Assembly (NCBI GenBank): GCA_002633025.1
Contig: NMRB01000044.1
Coordinates: 406,871 to 470,870 of the forward strand
Direction: 5' to 3'
From: Notospermus geniculatus
Taxonomy: Eukaryota; Nemertea; Pilidiophora; Heteronemertea; Lineidae
DNA length: 64,000 nucleotides
Below are positions 46,615 through 58,053 of the stretch, piece after piece. The notes beneath the pieces are model-generated. The model did not search any database. It was not told the DNA's origin and saw nothing but the letters and a program-made list of their open reading frames with translations. Both the position numbers and the translations under genes were made by a program. Positions within the stretch are counted from its first letter, which is position 1; each line of letters starts with the position of its first letter.

Positions 46615-47658
46615 TCACTCAATCATCTTGTAAACATGCACAGCAACAATTTCCTCACGCGTCTGTTCTCCCAATGTAGATTTTCTTGTGACCCAGTGTG
46701 TTAAATCATTGTTGATGTCGATATCGAGACGGGCGTCGTCAATAACAACATTCTGTTGGGCCATTCTTCTTCTCATTGTAGCATCAACATACACTCTTAT
46801 TGGTATTTTATCAAAAATGGTCTTGTCTGTGATGATCGGCTGCCTTGTAAAACACTTAATTCGTAAACCAAGGAGCCTAACTGGGGCTGGTGTAAAAATT
46901 ATTATAATCATCTGCATGTGTTCGATGTATCGCCATCCCCCATAGAGCTCATTCTCCATTATTCTACATGACTGAACATCTGAGGAGTATCCCTTATTTC
47001 CACGATAGACATAAAGATCAAGCCTGTGTTTTCTTATATTGACTTTAGTATTCAAAAAATCCCCGTCCTTCATCGGGATAAGCCCCACCAGAAGGGTCTG
47101 CGCCAAATGTATCCTCGACCGGTTGTACAGCTCGACATACCCTCGAATCTTTCTGTAATGGTAGATAGTGACCGATGACAGGCCCGTTTTCGTATCATAG
47201 CAAGTGAAAGACAACATGTCGCCAAGGAAAATATATATTCGGGGAAATGATTTTGTCTTGGATAGTCTGATTCTGCATGGTTCACGTTCAGGAACTCTTA
47301 TTTCGCCAGCTCGATCGCCAGGTTTGTTGTCGATGAGTATAAATCGCCAATTTACTCTTTTCACCATGCAAAACAAAAGAAAGTGATGATCGAAGAACAA
47401 GTTATGCAAATCGAAGAAACAAACCTTCAGAGATTTTTTTACAAAGGTTATTTTCCTGTATTTGTTTAGAATATGTCCTTTCTGACTAAGTGAGTAAATT
47501 CTTAATACGATAAAAGGATGTCTTGTTGCATAGCGTACTCTTGGTAGTACTATCAATTCAGATTTTTTGGGGTCGAATGACACAGAATAAATCTTCTTGT
47601 TTATTGGTCGTGAAAATCTGAGGACCTTCTTGAGCGTATATTCAAGCTCCTGTAGTTG
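46615..47658 (-). CDS. Gene F propeller exon
   Basis: 348 codons including stop, read on the minus strand from CAA after TTTACAAG, the same exon length (1044 nt) as gene G. Landmarks in order: QELEYTLKKVLRFSR, SFDPKKSELIVLP, ILNKYRKITF, WRFILIDNKPGDRAGEIRVP with EPCRIRLSKT, DMLSFTCYDTKTG, YVELYNRSRI (NRS sequon), RLDVYVYRGNKGYSSDVQSC, TPAPVRLLGLRIKCFT, and the closing blade LDIDINNDLTHWVTRK...VAVHVYKM. Its stop faces the cyclase stop at 46038, so the genes converge. Its PAN exon (48677 up) is frameshifted, so F may be a pseudogene although this exon is intact. Confidence 0.75.
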   Translation of the reverse strand, partial: QLQELEYTLKKVLRFSRPINKKIYSVSFDPKKSELIVLPRVRYATRHPFIVLRIYSLSQKGHILNKYRKITFVKKSLKVCFFDLHNLFFDHHFLLFCMVKRVNWRFILIDNKPGDRAGEIRVPEREPCRIRLSKTKSFPRIYIFLGDMLSFTCYDTKTGLSSVTIYHYRKIRGYVELYNRSRIHLAQTLLVGLIPMKDGDFLNTKVNIRKHRLDLYVYRGNKGYSSDVQSCRIMENELYGGWRYIEHMQMIIIIFTPAPVRLLGLRIKCFTRQPIITDKTIFDKIPIRVYVDATMRRRMAQQNVVIDDARLDIDINNDLTHWVTRKSTLGEQTREEIVAVHVYKMIE

Positions 47659-48676
47659 CTTGTAAATGCACATACATGTAGAGTGATTTTATTGCCTTCA
47701 AGACGTGGCATGAAAATTAATTTATTCAAAGTGTACATAAATATCCTAATTCTATCGCTAATTTTGCTTCTAATTTCTGTTTTTTCAGGTAGAGATTTGC
47801 GTCTCATTACCCGAGATCCACTCATTTGCGGCCTTTTTATCAAAATCCAGAATAAAATATTCATGCATTGCCTTAAACCCTTTCACACACCAACTGTTCC
47901 ACTGACATCATTGCCTGCAGGAGTACATGTAACCTAAGCAGATGGATCATTGATTGTATGGCCAGCTGACAGCATAGTGTGTTCACACTTTTACTCAGCT
48001 TTACAAAGAAAAACACAGATATTAAAGCACTATTATAGTACATGTATTATATTGTACTAGTATTTTGTGATGAAATGATGCAAGGTGGCATAGATGTATG
48101 CAACAGACCGGTTGAAGAATTGCCAGTCTTTCGACGGATCTGTGACATGTCTCTGCCACCGACATTTGCAATGATAACTTTGCACATTCACTACTTGCTA
48201 TTGGGTAAGTGAAAACGAACAGTATCTTCAATGATGGTAGAATTTGGCCCAACTCTTTCCATCTATCACAGCAATATCAATCATTTAAACCTTGAAATTT
48301 CTTCTAGGCTATTGCACAAAAAAAACCTTCTATTTAGAAATACAACGATATTTTCCCATATTGCGGAAATGTGGGCTAAATGAATCCCAAGCATTCAAGG
48401 GTTTTAAGCACACTCCTTCTCAGCATGTAAACGCTTAGGAATGGACCATGAACCCCTGGTAGGTCAGGACCAGAGCAAATAGGCTATCTCCTTTTGCACT
48501 TTTGCCAGCAATTTTCAAGCTCTGTCACAAAATATTGCTGACTTGTGTGCTAGTGAAATAGTAACCAAATCGCCACAGCACTCTTTGGGAGCACAATACT
48601 GCATGTCAATATTTCCTGGCCTCCAGCCTTTTGCAAACGGTGTCTACATGTATTGGTATTGTTTCTTTAATTTTAC

Positions 48677-48945
48677 CTTTTTCTCGAACATGATCCATCC
48701 TTCTCTAGTCAACACTTCATCTTCTTCCACACAACTTCCTCTCTTCTGGCTCAGCTGACAAACACCTTTTAGCAAAAACGCATTCCACATAACGCAGTTT
48801 TTCTTTGAAAAGCAACTTAGGGCGCATTCTATCAAAGAAAGACCAGAGTATGAACCGCCCCTAGGTTCGGTTTAATAAGGTATTTGTTCTTGATCTCAGC
48901 GTGCTTGTAGGTCACGTCAATTTTAGCTATTCTGGACATCTTTGA
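48677..48945 (-). pseudogene. Gene F PAN/apple-like exon, frameshifted
   Basis: The 3' part reads IECALSCFSKKNCVMWNAF, GVCQLSQKRGSCVEEDEVL, GWIMFEKK to a GTAAAATT donor. The 5' part reads VTYKHAEIKNKYLIKPNLG in another frame. Near 48838-48846 two extra bases relative to gene G (CATACTCTGGTCTTTCTTTG against TACACAGGCCGTTCTCTG) put TGA and TAG in frame. Sequence upstream of this point is the left border of the 5.2-kb tandem duplication. Confidence 0.7.
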
Positions 48946-49719
48946 CTTCAGCAGCTTGCTGTAATCAGTCACCACCAGTCCATTCTTTGGATTCGAAAAA
49001 ATATTTTGAGTAACATTAACAGCCCAGATAAAATGAATGCCTGTGTAGAAATCGTTTGGTGATATCTGATGAGGATGGCTTCAGCTAACTTACCGAAACG
49101 CATTTATGTCTTTCAGTCGAAAAGAATTCTTTTCTGAAGTATTACATAATCAGAAAACGGTCTCGATTGCATCTTTCCATCGAACGTCCTCTACGTACCG
49201 CTAATCGAAATATTTCAGTGATGAAAAGATGTTTCGCTATCGTGAGAACTACATGTACCTCCACGATGAACTTCAGAAGTAAAGATTGAATGATGCGTTT
49301 CTCGGACAATAAGTTCGTCGATACATCGTTGACGTCGTATGGTGTATATTAACAAAGGTGTCGACTATTTCATTTGAACAACAGTTGTCAGCATAAGTAT
49401 CTCACTGTAAAGAATAAAAAGTGGGCGAGTGGATAGATATCGGCTGCTAAGAACTCATTAATTGATTTTCTTATGAATAAACATATGATATGCTTTTGAG
49501 GTATTGGTAACTGATACGATAAGTGAACAGGAATACCCTCCTTTGCTTTTCTGATGGCCATTTGTCAGCCGGTGTATCCAATCCAATTCAAAGACAACTG
49601 TGCACGGCACTTGATTGGGGTTCTTCGTAGTCGGTTAGCATAGAATGTTGTCTATTCAGAATCAAAATATTCGATTCCAAAACTAAGTGTCAACACTGAA
49701 TAAATCGTTATCGTAAGCA

Positions 49720-49961
49720 TGGCGCACACGAGCGATTTTTTGAGCGATTTTCTAGGCGACTAGCCTTGCGACTACAGGAGCGACTGAACATATTTTTAGT
49801 TTTTTTAGTTTTTTTGACTCGTTTGCGACAAATGCTTCACTGGGAGATCAGTGATGTCGAGGATGACATAACTGATCGACCTCAAAGGTAATTATCGCAT
49901 GCGACCTATAGTAGTCGCATCGGTAGTCACCCCCATTTTAGTCGCTCGTGTGCGCCATGCT
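49720..49961. mobile_element. 242-bp foldback element, copy 1
   Basis: GCATGGCGCACACGAGCGA and TCGCTCGTGTGCGCCATGC are perfect inverted ends. Duplicated at 55181-55424. Target duplication not resolved. Confidence 0.75.
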
Positions 49962-49967
49962 TTAGCT

Positions 49968-50022
49968 AATAAATCGTTATCTAGGCAAATAAATCTTTAT
50001 CTAAGCGAATAAATCGTTATCA
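49968..50022. repeat. 20-bp minisatellite, about 3 copies
   Basis: AATAAATCGTTATCTAAGCG-type units follow the foldback element; unit 2 of the duplication has about seven. Confidence 0.75.
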
Positions 50023-50384
50023 AATAATTTGTTTTTAAACTTCAGGTGAATAAATCGGCATCTATTCGCTAACATACAAATTCCAGTCGTCATCCGTTCT
50101 TGCTCTTCAAGGGGGAAAACGGTGCTCCTTTTCCGCATCTATTTACATACCCATATCACTAAACTAATTGCTCCTACCGCTCCGGAAGGCACCTTTCTAA
50201 AAGTCACAAAACACACAGTTGACTTGTCAGCAGCAGTGCATTGCATTGCACGACGAACGCCCAGTCTCGATCCGTCATCGAAACATTTTCATTGAGAGCG
50301 TCAACAGTTTTTAAAAACACAACTATAGCTTCCCCTATTCGCTATCTTCATCCAATTTGCTTTCAACTCATTTGACATTACACT

Positions 50385-51428
50385 TCATTCAGTCAGCTTA
50401 AAAATACGCACAGCAACAAATTTTTCATGGGTCTGTTTACTACCGATTGGGGGTTTTCTTGAGACCCAGTGCACCAAGTCATTGTTGACATCAATATCGA
50501 GGTAAAGGCTGGTAATTGGATTTTTCTGTTGGCCCATCTTTCTTCTCATAGAAATATCAGAATACGCTCCAATTGGTATTTTATCAAAAATAGTGTCATC
50601 AGTGGTGATCGGTTTCTGTGTAAGACATTTAATTCGCAAACCGAGGAGTCGAACTGGGTTTGGTACAAAAATGACTATTGTCATTTTCATGTGCTCGATG
50701 TATCGCCAACCCTCGTAGTGTTCGTTGTCTTTGATTCTGAACGACTGAAACTCACATGAGTATCCTTTATTTCGACGATAGACGTACACATCAAGCCTGT
50801 GTTTCTTGCTATTCACTTTTGTGTTTAAAAAGTCGCCTCCTCTCGTTGCGATAAGCCCAACCATGAGTCTTTCGGCCAGATTTATCATCGACCTGTTGTA
50901 CAACTCAACATACCCTCGAACCGTTTTATAGTTATATATATTAAGCGTTGACCAGCCAGATTTCATATCATAGCAAGTGATAGACAACATATCGTCAAGG
51001 AGAACAAATAGTCGAGGTAGCGATTTCGTCTTAGATAAACGAATTCTGCAAGGTTCCCCAGGAGGAATTCTTATTTCGCCAGCTCGATTACCAGTTTTGT
51101 CGTCTATGAGTATAAATCGCCAAATTATCTTTTTCACCATGCAAACCACAACAAAAAGATGACGAAAGAACAGAGCATGCCCATCGAAGAAACAAATCTG
51201 TAGAGACTTTTTTTCTACGGTTATTTTCCTGTAGTTGCTTAGAATAGGTACATTTACCTGTAGTGGGTAAATTCTTAATACCACAAAACGGCCTCTTACT
51301 GCGTATGCCATTCTTGGTATTACTATCAATTCCGATTTCTTTTGGTCGAATGACACAAAATAGAACTTTGTGTTTATTGGTCGTGAAAATCTGAGGACTT
51401 TCTTTAGAGAATACTCAAGACCCTGTTG
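50385..51428 (-). CDS. Gene G propeller exon
   Basis: 1044 nt from CAA after CGCACGCAG to stop, 347 residues. Landmarks: QQGLEYSLKKVLRFSR, SFDQKKSELIVIP, LSNYRKITVEKKSLQ, WRFILIDDKTGNRAGEIRIP, EPCRIRLSKT, DMLSITCYDMKSGWSTLNIY, YVELYNRSMI (glycosylation sequon), RLDVYVYRRNKGYS, GWRYIEHMKMTIVIF, VRLLGLRIKCLT, and the closing blade LDIDVNNDLVHWVSRK...VAVRIFKL. The frame is fully open and the PAN exon at 52217-52489 joins in phase 0, so G is one of the intact members (about 438 residues without any signal-peptide exon). Confidence 0.78.
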   Translation of the reverse strand, partial: QQGLEYSLKKVLRFSRPINTKFYFVSFDQKKSELIVIPRMAYAVRGRFVVLRIYPLQVNVPILSNYRKITVEKKSLQICFFDGHALFFRHLFVVVCMVKKIIWRFILIDDKTGNRAGEIRIPPGEPCRIRLSKTKSLPRLFVLLDDMLSITCYDMKSGWSTLNIYNYKTVRGYVELYNRSMINLAERLMVGLIATRGGDFLNTKVNSKKHRLDVYVYRRNKGYSCEFQSFRIKDNEHYEGWRYIEHMKMTIVIFVPNPVRLLGLRIKCLTQKPITTDDTIFDKIPIGAYSDISMRRKMGQQKNPITSLYLDIDVNNDLVHWVSRKPPIGSKQTHEKFVAVRIFKLTE

Positions 51429-52216
51429 CTGCGTGCGAAAGAACATGGGCATGATTGATGTGACATGAGATCTGACGCATTAAGTCACGTGGTAAATCTA
51501 TTTTCTCATTGATTCGCACATGTTCTTGTTAATATCGTTTTCAGATGAATACAGTATCTTAAGCCCATATTCACACAAGGATACCATATAATATTCTGAG
51601 GGCCCATGGCAATTGTCTAAAGGTCAGCAACAAATATCCATGCTTTGACGAACCTTTGTCCCATTCACCCACTGGTCACCTGATACCATTATGGGCTGTA
51701 GGGTAACATGAACAAATCAGTAAGTTTGTGTTTAGGCGGTCACCAAACTGTCCCAAACCTCCGTTTATACATCATTCAAGTTGAAGTTATGTCTTCTGAA
51801 TCTGTCTTGGCTTTTTACCTATCTTTCACACATGATCCATCCTTCGAAGTTCGGATTTCCATAGGTATAAAAAAATCCTCATCGTTTTTTTCCTTTCATG
51901 TAATATTTGAGTTGAAGGAATCCTAAGCTTTCAAGGTTTCTAACACATTTTCCTCCCAAGTATGCAAAATGCAAAGGAAATGGACCATGAACCCCTTGCA
52001 GATCAGGGCAGGAGCACAGGCTACCTCCGTTCGCAATTTTGCCAAAATATTTTCAAGCTGTATAGGCCTATTTTTAACAAAATATCCCGAGATGTGTGCA
52101 AGAGAATTGGAACCAGGTCATCGCAGCACTCTTTGGGAAAAGGATTTTCAGCATTTGCAGCGCTCTAATCATTTGCGAAGGATGCCGAAAATAAAGATGA
52201 CGACTGGGCATTTTAC

Positions 52217-52489
52217 CTTTTTCTCAAACATGATCCATCCTACGAGCGTCAACACTTCATCTTCTTCCACACAGCTTCCTCTCTTCTTGCTCAGCTGACA
52301 AACACCTTTTAGCAAAAAAGCATTCCACATAACACAGTTTTTCTTTGAAAAGCAACTGAAGGCGCATTCTATCAGAGAACGGCCTGTGTAAACCGTCCCC
52401 AAGTTGGGTTTTATAAGGTACTTGTTCTTAATATCAGCGTGCTTGTAGGTCGCATCACTTTTACATGCAGTTAAACTGGGCATCTTCGA
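52217..52489 (-). CDS. Gene G PAN/apple-like exon
   Basis: 91 codons between GCTTAG and GTAAAATG, phase 0 at both ends. YKHADIKNKYLIKPNLG is followed by IECAFSCFSKKNCVMWNAF, GVCQLSKKRGSCVEE and WIMFEKK, five cysteines with PAN spacing. No hydrophobic leader is encoded, so a separate upstream signal-peptide exon is expected; I could not identify it in 52490-53130. Confidence 0.72.
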
Positions 52490-53130
52490 CTAAGCAGCTT
52501 GCTTTCATCAGCCACTGTCAATTCTTTAAATAAGAGAGGAAAATTTCAAGTACACATTAATACCATCCCAGATAAAATGTATTCTTCTGTAGAAATCGTT
52601 TCATGACACCCTTTAGCGCATTTATTTGCTTTCATTCCGGAAGAGTACTCTTCTGAAGAAGAACATTATCAGGAAACGTCTCGAGTGAATCTCCATCGAA
52701 TGTTGTCTGTGTGCTGCATTCGAAATATTTTTATGATGAAAAGATGTTTCAGTATCATGAGAACTGTTTCCCCTTCGGTGATCCTCCAGAAGTCGGGTTT
52801 GTCTATATGTTATTGGCATTAAATGTTGTTGTCAAACAAAGGTTTCCACCATTTCAACAACAGTGTCAGAATAAAAAAGTGGCCGAGTGGATAGCGATAT
52901 TGACTGATGTGAGCACAATTGATTATTGATGAATAAATACATGGCATTCCTTTGCGATTGGTACTGACTCGATAAATCAGTTGGAATGCCCTTTTTTACC
53001 TTTCTGTTACATTGGGAAATGGACATTGGGCAGCTGATATGTCCAATGGAAGTGAAAGATGAATGTGCAAGGCGCTTGTTAGCGATTACTCATAGAATGT
53101 ACATGTACAGTATACACCACAGACATACTA

Positions 53131-53563
53131 CTCTTCATTCCACTTCCGATTGGCGCGAGGTTTATCAACGATAGCTCCGCAACGGGTGGGCCGATTTTGA
53201 TGAAACATACGTCAATCGACTTGTCTTTCTTGGCGGTACAGCCATCATCACTGTCATTTTCCCGAAAAACGTTACAGAAAAAAGTTCTTTCACAAATCAC
53301 AGTTCGTGTTTACGGCCGAAATGGCGGCCATTTTGAAATGACGCAATGCATCGCGCACGTGTAAACTGCACTGAACAGCATAGCGAAATGAAATGGGTTT
53401 TGAGAAAGGGATCCGTTATGCAGGCCTTACGCGAAAAATGAAGATAGCAGAAAGATACCGGCAAGAAAGACAAGTTAATTGATGTATGGTATGTTGAATT
53501 TGACCCAGCCGTTGCGGAGATATCGGCTGAAAACCTCGCGCCACTGGGATTTGGAATGAACTG
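53131..53563. mobile_element. 433-bp Tc1/mariner-type MITE with TA target
   Basis: TA on both sides (53129-53130, 53564-53565); the paralogous site near 58698 has CATACTAGATG with one TA. The ends are long imperfect inverted repeats (TTCATTCCACTTCCGATTGG, GGCGCGAGGTTT...CTCCGCAACGG against TTCATTCCAAATCCCAGTGG, GGCGCGAGGTTTT...CTCCGCAACGG). Confidence 0.82.
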
Positions 53564-53632
53564 TAGATGAATCACCTCATCTCACCTCAGCATCTGATTA
53601 AAAGCTTTTAACTGATCAATATAAATTTCGCC

Positions 53633-54053
53633 TCATTCGTCCATCTTATAAACATGCACAGCCACAATTTCTTCACGTGTCGTTCCTTCCAATTTCAATT
53701 TTCTTGTGGCCCAGTGTACCAGGTCATTGTTGACGTCAATATCGAGAGAGCCGTCGCTTATCAGAACTTCCTGTTGGCCCATTTTTCTTATGGAACCATC
53801 AACATGTACTCTTATTGGTACTTTATCAAAAATGGTCTTGTCTGTGGTGATCGGTTTCCGTGTAAAACATTTAATTCGCAAACCAAGAAGTCTAACGGGG
53901 GCTGGCGAGAAAACCATTATCGTCGTTTGCGTGTGCTCGATGTATCGGAAACCCCAGCACGTTTCTTTCGTGCTCATTTTGCAGGTCTGGCATTCTGATG
54001 AATATCCTTTACATCGACGATAAACGTAAACATCAAGCCTGTGTTTCTTTATG
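53633..54053 (-). pseudogene. Gene H: truncated propeller fused to PAN 5' half
   Basis: The last third of a J-type propeller exon (RLDVYVYRRCKGYSSE, RYIEHTQTTIMVFSPAP, final blade LDIDVNNDLVHWATRK) joins at about 54050 directly to the upstream half of an F-type PAN exon (54053-54150, YKHAEIKNKYLIKPNLG). The joined frames do not match and a TGA follows within a few codons. This is the junction of the 5.2-kb tandem duplication rather than an independent gene. Confidence 0.85.
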
Positions 54054-54705
54054 AGTATGAACCGCCCCTAGGTTCGGTTTAATAAGGTATTTGTTCTTGA
54101 TCTCAGCGTGCTTGTAGGTCACGTCAATTTTAGCTATTCTGGACATGTTTGACTTCAGCAGCTTGCTGTAATCAGTCACCACCAGTCCATTCTTTGGAAT
54201 CGAAAAAATATTTTGAGTAACATTAACAGCCCAGATAAAATGAATGCCTGTGTAGAAATCGTTTGGTGATATCTGATGAGGGTATTGAAGATGGCTCAGC
54301 TAACTTACCGAAACGCATTTATTTTTTTCAGTCGAAAGGAATTCTTTTCTGAAGTAGTACATAATCAGAAAACGGTCTTGATTGAATCTTTCCATCGAAC
54401 GTCCTCTACGTACCGCTAATCGAAATATTTCAGTGATGAAAAGATGTTTCGCTATCGTGAGAACTATACATGTATTTCCTCCACGATGAACTTCAGAAGT
54501 AAAGATTGAATGATGCGTTTCTCGGACAATAAGTTTGTCGATACATCGTTGACGTCATATGGTGTATTTGACAAAGGTGTCGACTATTTCATTTGAACAA
54601 CAGTTTTCAGCATAAGTATCTCACTGTAAAGAATAAAAAGTGGGCGAGTGGATAGATATCGGCTGCTAAGAAAATCATTAATTGATTTTCTTATGAATAA
54701 ACATA

Positions 54706-54937
54706 CGGGAGAATCCCAACTTACCTCGACGCGAGTCCAGGTCATAAAAATTTTGTAAGTTCAAATAATATCGTAATATAGTAGGGGTAGCATAATGGTG
54801 GATGGAACAGCTTAGGTATAATACAAGCTGTTCCATTTACCATTGTGGTACCCCTACTATATTACGGTATTATTAGAAGTTAGAAAATTTTTATGACATG
54901 GACTCGCGTCGAGGTACATGTAAGTTGGATTCTCCCG
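54706..54937. mobile_element. 232-bp MITE with TA target
   Basis: CGGGAGAATCC and GGATTCTCCCG ends, flanked by TA (54704-54705, 54938-54939). The empty site AACATATGATATG is at about 49484. The inner stem includes CCTCGACGCGAGTCCA and TAGTAGGGGTA. Confidence 0.85.
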
Positions 54938-55180
54938 TATGATATGCTTTTGAGGTATTGGTAACTGATACGATAAGTGAACAGGAATATCCTCCTTTGC
55001 TTTTCTGTTACATTGGGAATGGACATTGGTCAGCCGGTGTATCCAATCCAAGTCAAAGACAACTGTGCACGGCACTTGATTGGGGTTCTTCGTAGTCGGT
55101 CAGCATAGAATGTTGTCTATTCAGAATCAAAATATTCGATTCCAAAACTAAGTGTCAACACTGAATAAATCGTTATCGTA

Positions 55181-55424
55181 AGCATGGCGCACACGAGCGA
55201 TTTTTTGAGCGATTTTCTAGGCGACTAGCCTTGCGACTACAGGAGCGACTGAACATATTTTTAGTTTTTTTTTAGTTTTTTTTGACTCGTTTGCGACAAA
55301 CGCTTCACTGGGAGATCAGTGATGTCGCGGATGACATAACTGATCGACCTCAAAGGTAATTATCGCATGCGACCTAGTAGTCGCATCGGTAGTCGCCCCC
55401 ATTTTAGTCGCTCGTGTGCGCCAT
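55181..55424. mobile_element. 244-bp foldback element, copy 2
   Basis: As 49720-49961, with the same GCATGGCGCACACGAGCGA ends. Confidence 0.75.
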
Positions 55425-55430
55425 GCTTTA

Positions 55431-55575
55431 GCTAATAAATCGTTATCTAGGCAAATAAATCTTTATCTAAGCGAATAAATCGTTATCTAAGCGAATAAAT
55501 CGTTATCTAAGCGAATAAACTGTTATCTAAGTGAACAAATCGTTATCTAAGCGAATAAATCATCATTTATCCACA
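55431..55575. repeat. 20-bp minisatellite, about 7 copies
   Basis: Units of AATAAATCGTTATCTAAGCG with small changes; expanded relative to 49968-50022. Confidence 0.8.
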
Positions 55576-55944
55576 GACAGAATAATTTGTTTTTAAACTT
55601 CAGGTGAATAAATCGGCATCTATTCGCTAACATACAAATTCCAGTCGTCATCCGTTCTTGCTCTTCAAGGGGAAAAACGGTGCTCCTTTTCCGCATCTAT
55701 TTATACATACCCATATCACTAAACTAATTGCTCCTACCGCTCCGGAAGGCACCTTTCTAAAAGTCACAAAACACACATTTGACTTGTCAGCAGCAGTGCA
55801 TTGCATTGCACGACGAACGCCCAGTCTCGATCCGTCATTGAAACATTTTCATTGAGAGCGTCAACAGTTTTTAAAAACACAACTATAGCTTCCCCTATTC
55901 CCTATCTTCATCCAATTTGCTTTCAACTCATTTGACATTACACT

Positions 55945-56990
55945 TCATTCAGTCAACTTAAAAATACGCACAGCAACAAATTTTTCATGGGTCTGTTTAC
56001 TACCGATTGGGGGTTTTCGTGAGACCCAGTGCACCAAGTCATTGTTGACATCGATATCGAGATAAAGGCTGGTAATTGGATTTTTCTGTTGGCCCATCTT
56101 TCTTCTCATAGAAATATCAGAATACGCTCTTATTGGTATTTTATCAAAAATAGTGTCATCAGTGATGATCGGTTTCTGTGTAAGACATTTAATTCGCAAA
56201 CCGAGGAGTCGAACTGGGTTTGGTACAAAAATTACTATTGTCATTTTCATGTGCTCGATGTATCGCCAACCCTCGTAGTGTTCGTTGTCTTTGATTCGGA
56301 ACGACTGAAACTCAGATGAGTATCCTTTATTTCGACGATAGACGTACACATCAAGCCTGTGTTTCCTGCTATCCACTTTTGTGTTTAAAAAGTCGCCTCC
56401 TCTCGTTGCGATAAGCCCAACCATGAGTCTTTCGGCCAGATTTATCATCGACCTGTTGTACAACTCAACATACCCTCGAACCGTTTTATAGTTGTATATA
56501 TTAAGCGTTGACCAGCCAGATTTCATATCATAGCAAGTGATAGACAACATATCGTCAAGGAGAACAAATAGTCGAGGTAGCGATTTATCGTCTTAGATAA
56601 ACGAATTCTGCAAGGTTCCCCAGGAGGAATTCTTATTTCGCCAGCTCGATTACCAGTTTTGTCGTCTATGAGTATAAATCGCCAAATTATCTTTTTCACC
56701 ATGCAAACCACAACAAAAAGATGACGAAAGAACAGAGCATGCCCATCGAAGAAACAAATCTGTAGAGACTTTTTTTCTACGGTTATTTTCCTGTAGTTGC
56801 TTAGAATAGGTACATTTACCTGTAGTGGGTAAATTCTTAATACCACAAAACGGCCTCTTACTGCGTATGCCATTCTTGGTATTACTATCAATTCCGATTT
56901 CTTTTGGTCGAATGACACAAAATAGAACTTTGTGTTTATTGGTCGTGAAAATCTGAGGACTTTCTTTAGAGAATACTCAAGACCCTGTTG
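55945..56990 (-). pseudogene. Gene I propeller exon with 2-base insertion
   Basis: 1046 nt, two longer than G. Near 56587 GCGATTTATCGTC replaces GCGATTTCGTC, which shifts the frame after EPCRIRLSKT; the rest, from DMLSITCYDMKSG to the stop, is intact in the other frame. Apart from this, I is almost identical to G (for example Asp for Asn in NTKVxSRKH). A sequencing or assembly error at this point would restore it, so pseudogene status is provisional. Confidence 0.75.
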
Positions 56991-57780
56991 CTGCGTGCGA
57001 AAGAACATGGGCATGATTGATGTGACATGAGATCTGACGCATTAAGTCACGTGGTAAATCTATTTTCTCATTGATTCGCACATGTTCTTGTTAATATCGT
57101 TTTCAGATGAATACAGTATCTTAAGCCCATATTCACACAAGGATACCATATAATATTCTGAGGGCCCATGGCAATTGTCTAAAGGTCAGCAACAAATATC
57201 CATGCTTTGACGAACCTTTGTCCCATTCACCCACTGGTCACCTGATACCATTATGGGCTGTAGGGTAACATGAACAAATCAGTAAGTTTGTGTTTAGGCG
57301 GTCACCAAACTGTCCCACAAACCTCCGTTTATACATCATTCAAGTTGAAGTTATGTCTTCTGAATCTGTCTTGGCTTTTTACCTATCTTTCACACATGAT
57401 CCATCCTTCAAAGTTCAGATTTCCATAGGTATAAAAAAATCCTCGTCGTTTTTTTCCTTTCATGTAATATTTGAGTTGAAGGAATCCCAAGCTTTCAAGG
57501 TTTCCAGCACATTTTCCTCCCAAGTATGCAAAATGCAAAGGAAATGGACCATGAACCCCTTGCAGATCAGGGCAGGAGCACAGGCTACCTCCGTTCGCAA
57601 TTTTGCCAAAATATTTTCAAGCTGTATAGGCCTACTTTTAACAAAATATCCTGAGATGTGTACAAGAGAATTGGAACCAGGTCATCGCAGCACTCTTTGG
57701 GAAAAGGATTTTCAGCATTTGCAGCGCTGTAATCATTTGCGAAGGATGCCGAAAATAAAGATGACGACTGGGCATTTTAC

Positions 57781-58053
57781 CTTTTTCTCAAACATGATCC
57801 ATCCTACGAGCGTCAACACTTCATCTTCTTCCACACAGCTTCCTCTCTTCTTGCTCAGCTGACAAACACCTTTTAGCAAAAAAGCATTCCACATAATACA
57901 GTTTTTCTTTGAAAAGCAACTGAAGGCGCATTCTATCAGAGAACGGCCTGTGTAAACCGTCCCCAAGTTGGGTTTTATAAGGTATTTGTTCTTAATATCG
58001 GCGTGCTTGTAGGTTGCATCACTTTTACATGCAGTTAAACTGGGCATCTTCGA
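57781..58053 (-). CDS. Gene I PAN/apple-like exon
   Basis: 91 codons, same splice sites and phase as G (Ile for Val in KKNCxMWN). Cysteine pattern intact. It serves the frameshifted propeller exon at 55945-56990. Confidence 0.68.

Larger units (their letters stand above)
48842..54053. repeat. 5.2-kb tandem duplication, unit 1 (5' part of F, gene G, 3' part of H)
   Basis: It matches 54053-59742 throughout. Differences include elements 53131-53563 (only here), 54706-54937 and 58747-59291 (only in unit 2), and the number of 20-bp repeats. Breakpoints lie in a PAN exon and a propeller exon. Confidence 0.85.

Noticed and set aside
57290-57862. 190-codon plus-strand frame in the gene I intron and PAN exon
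   Set aside because: Runs antisense through intron and PAN exon; the matching region of G is broken up, so it is chance.
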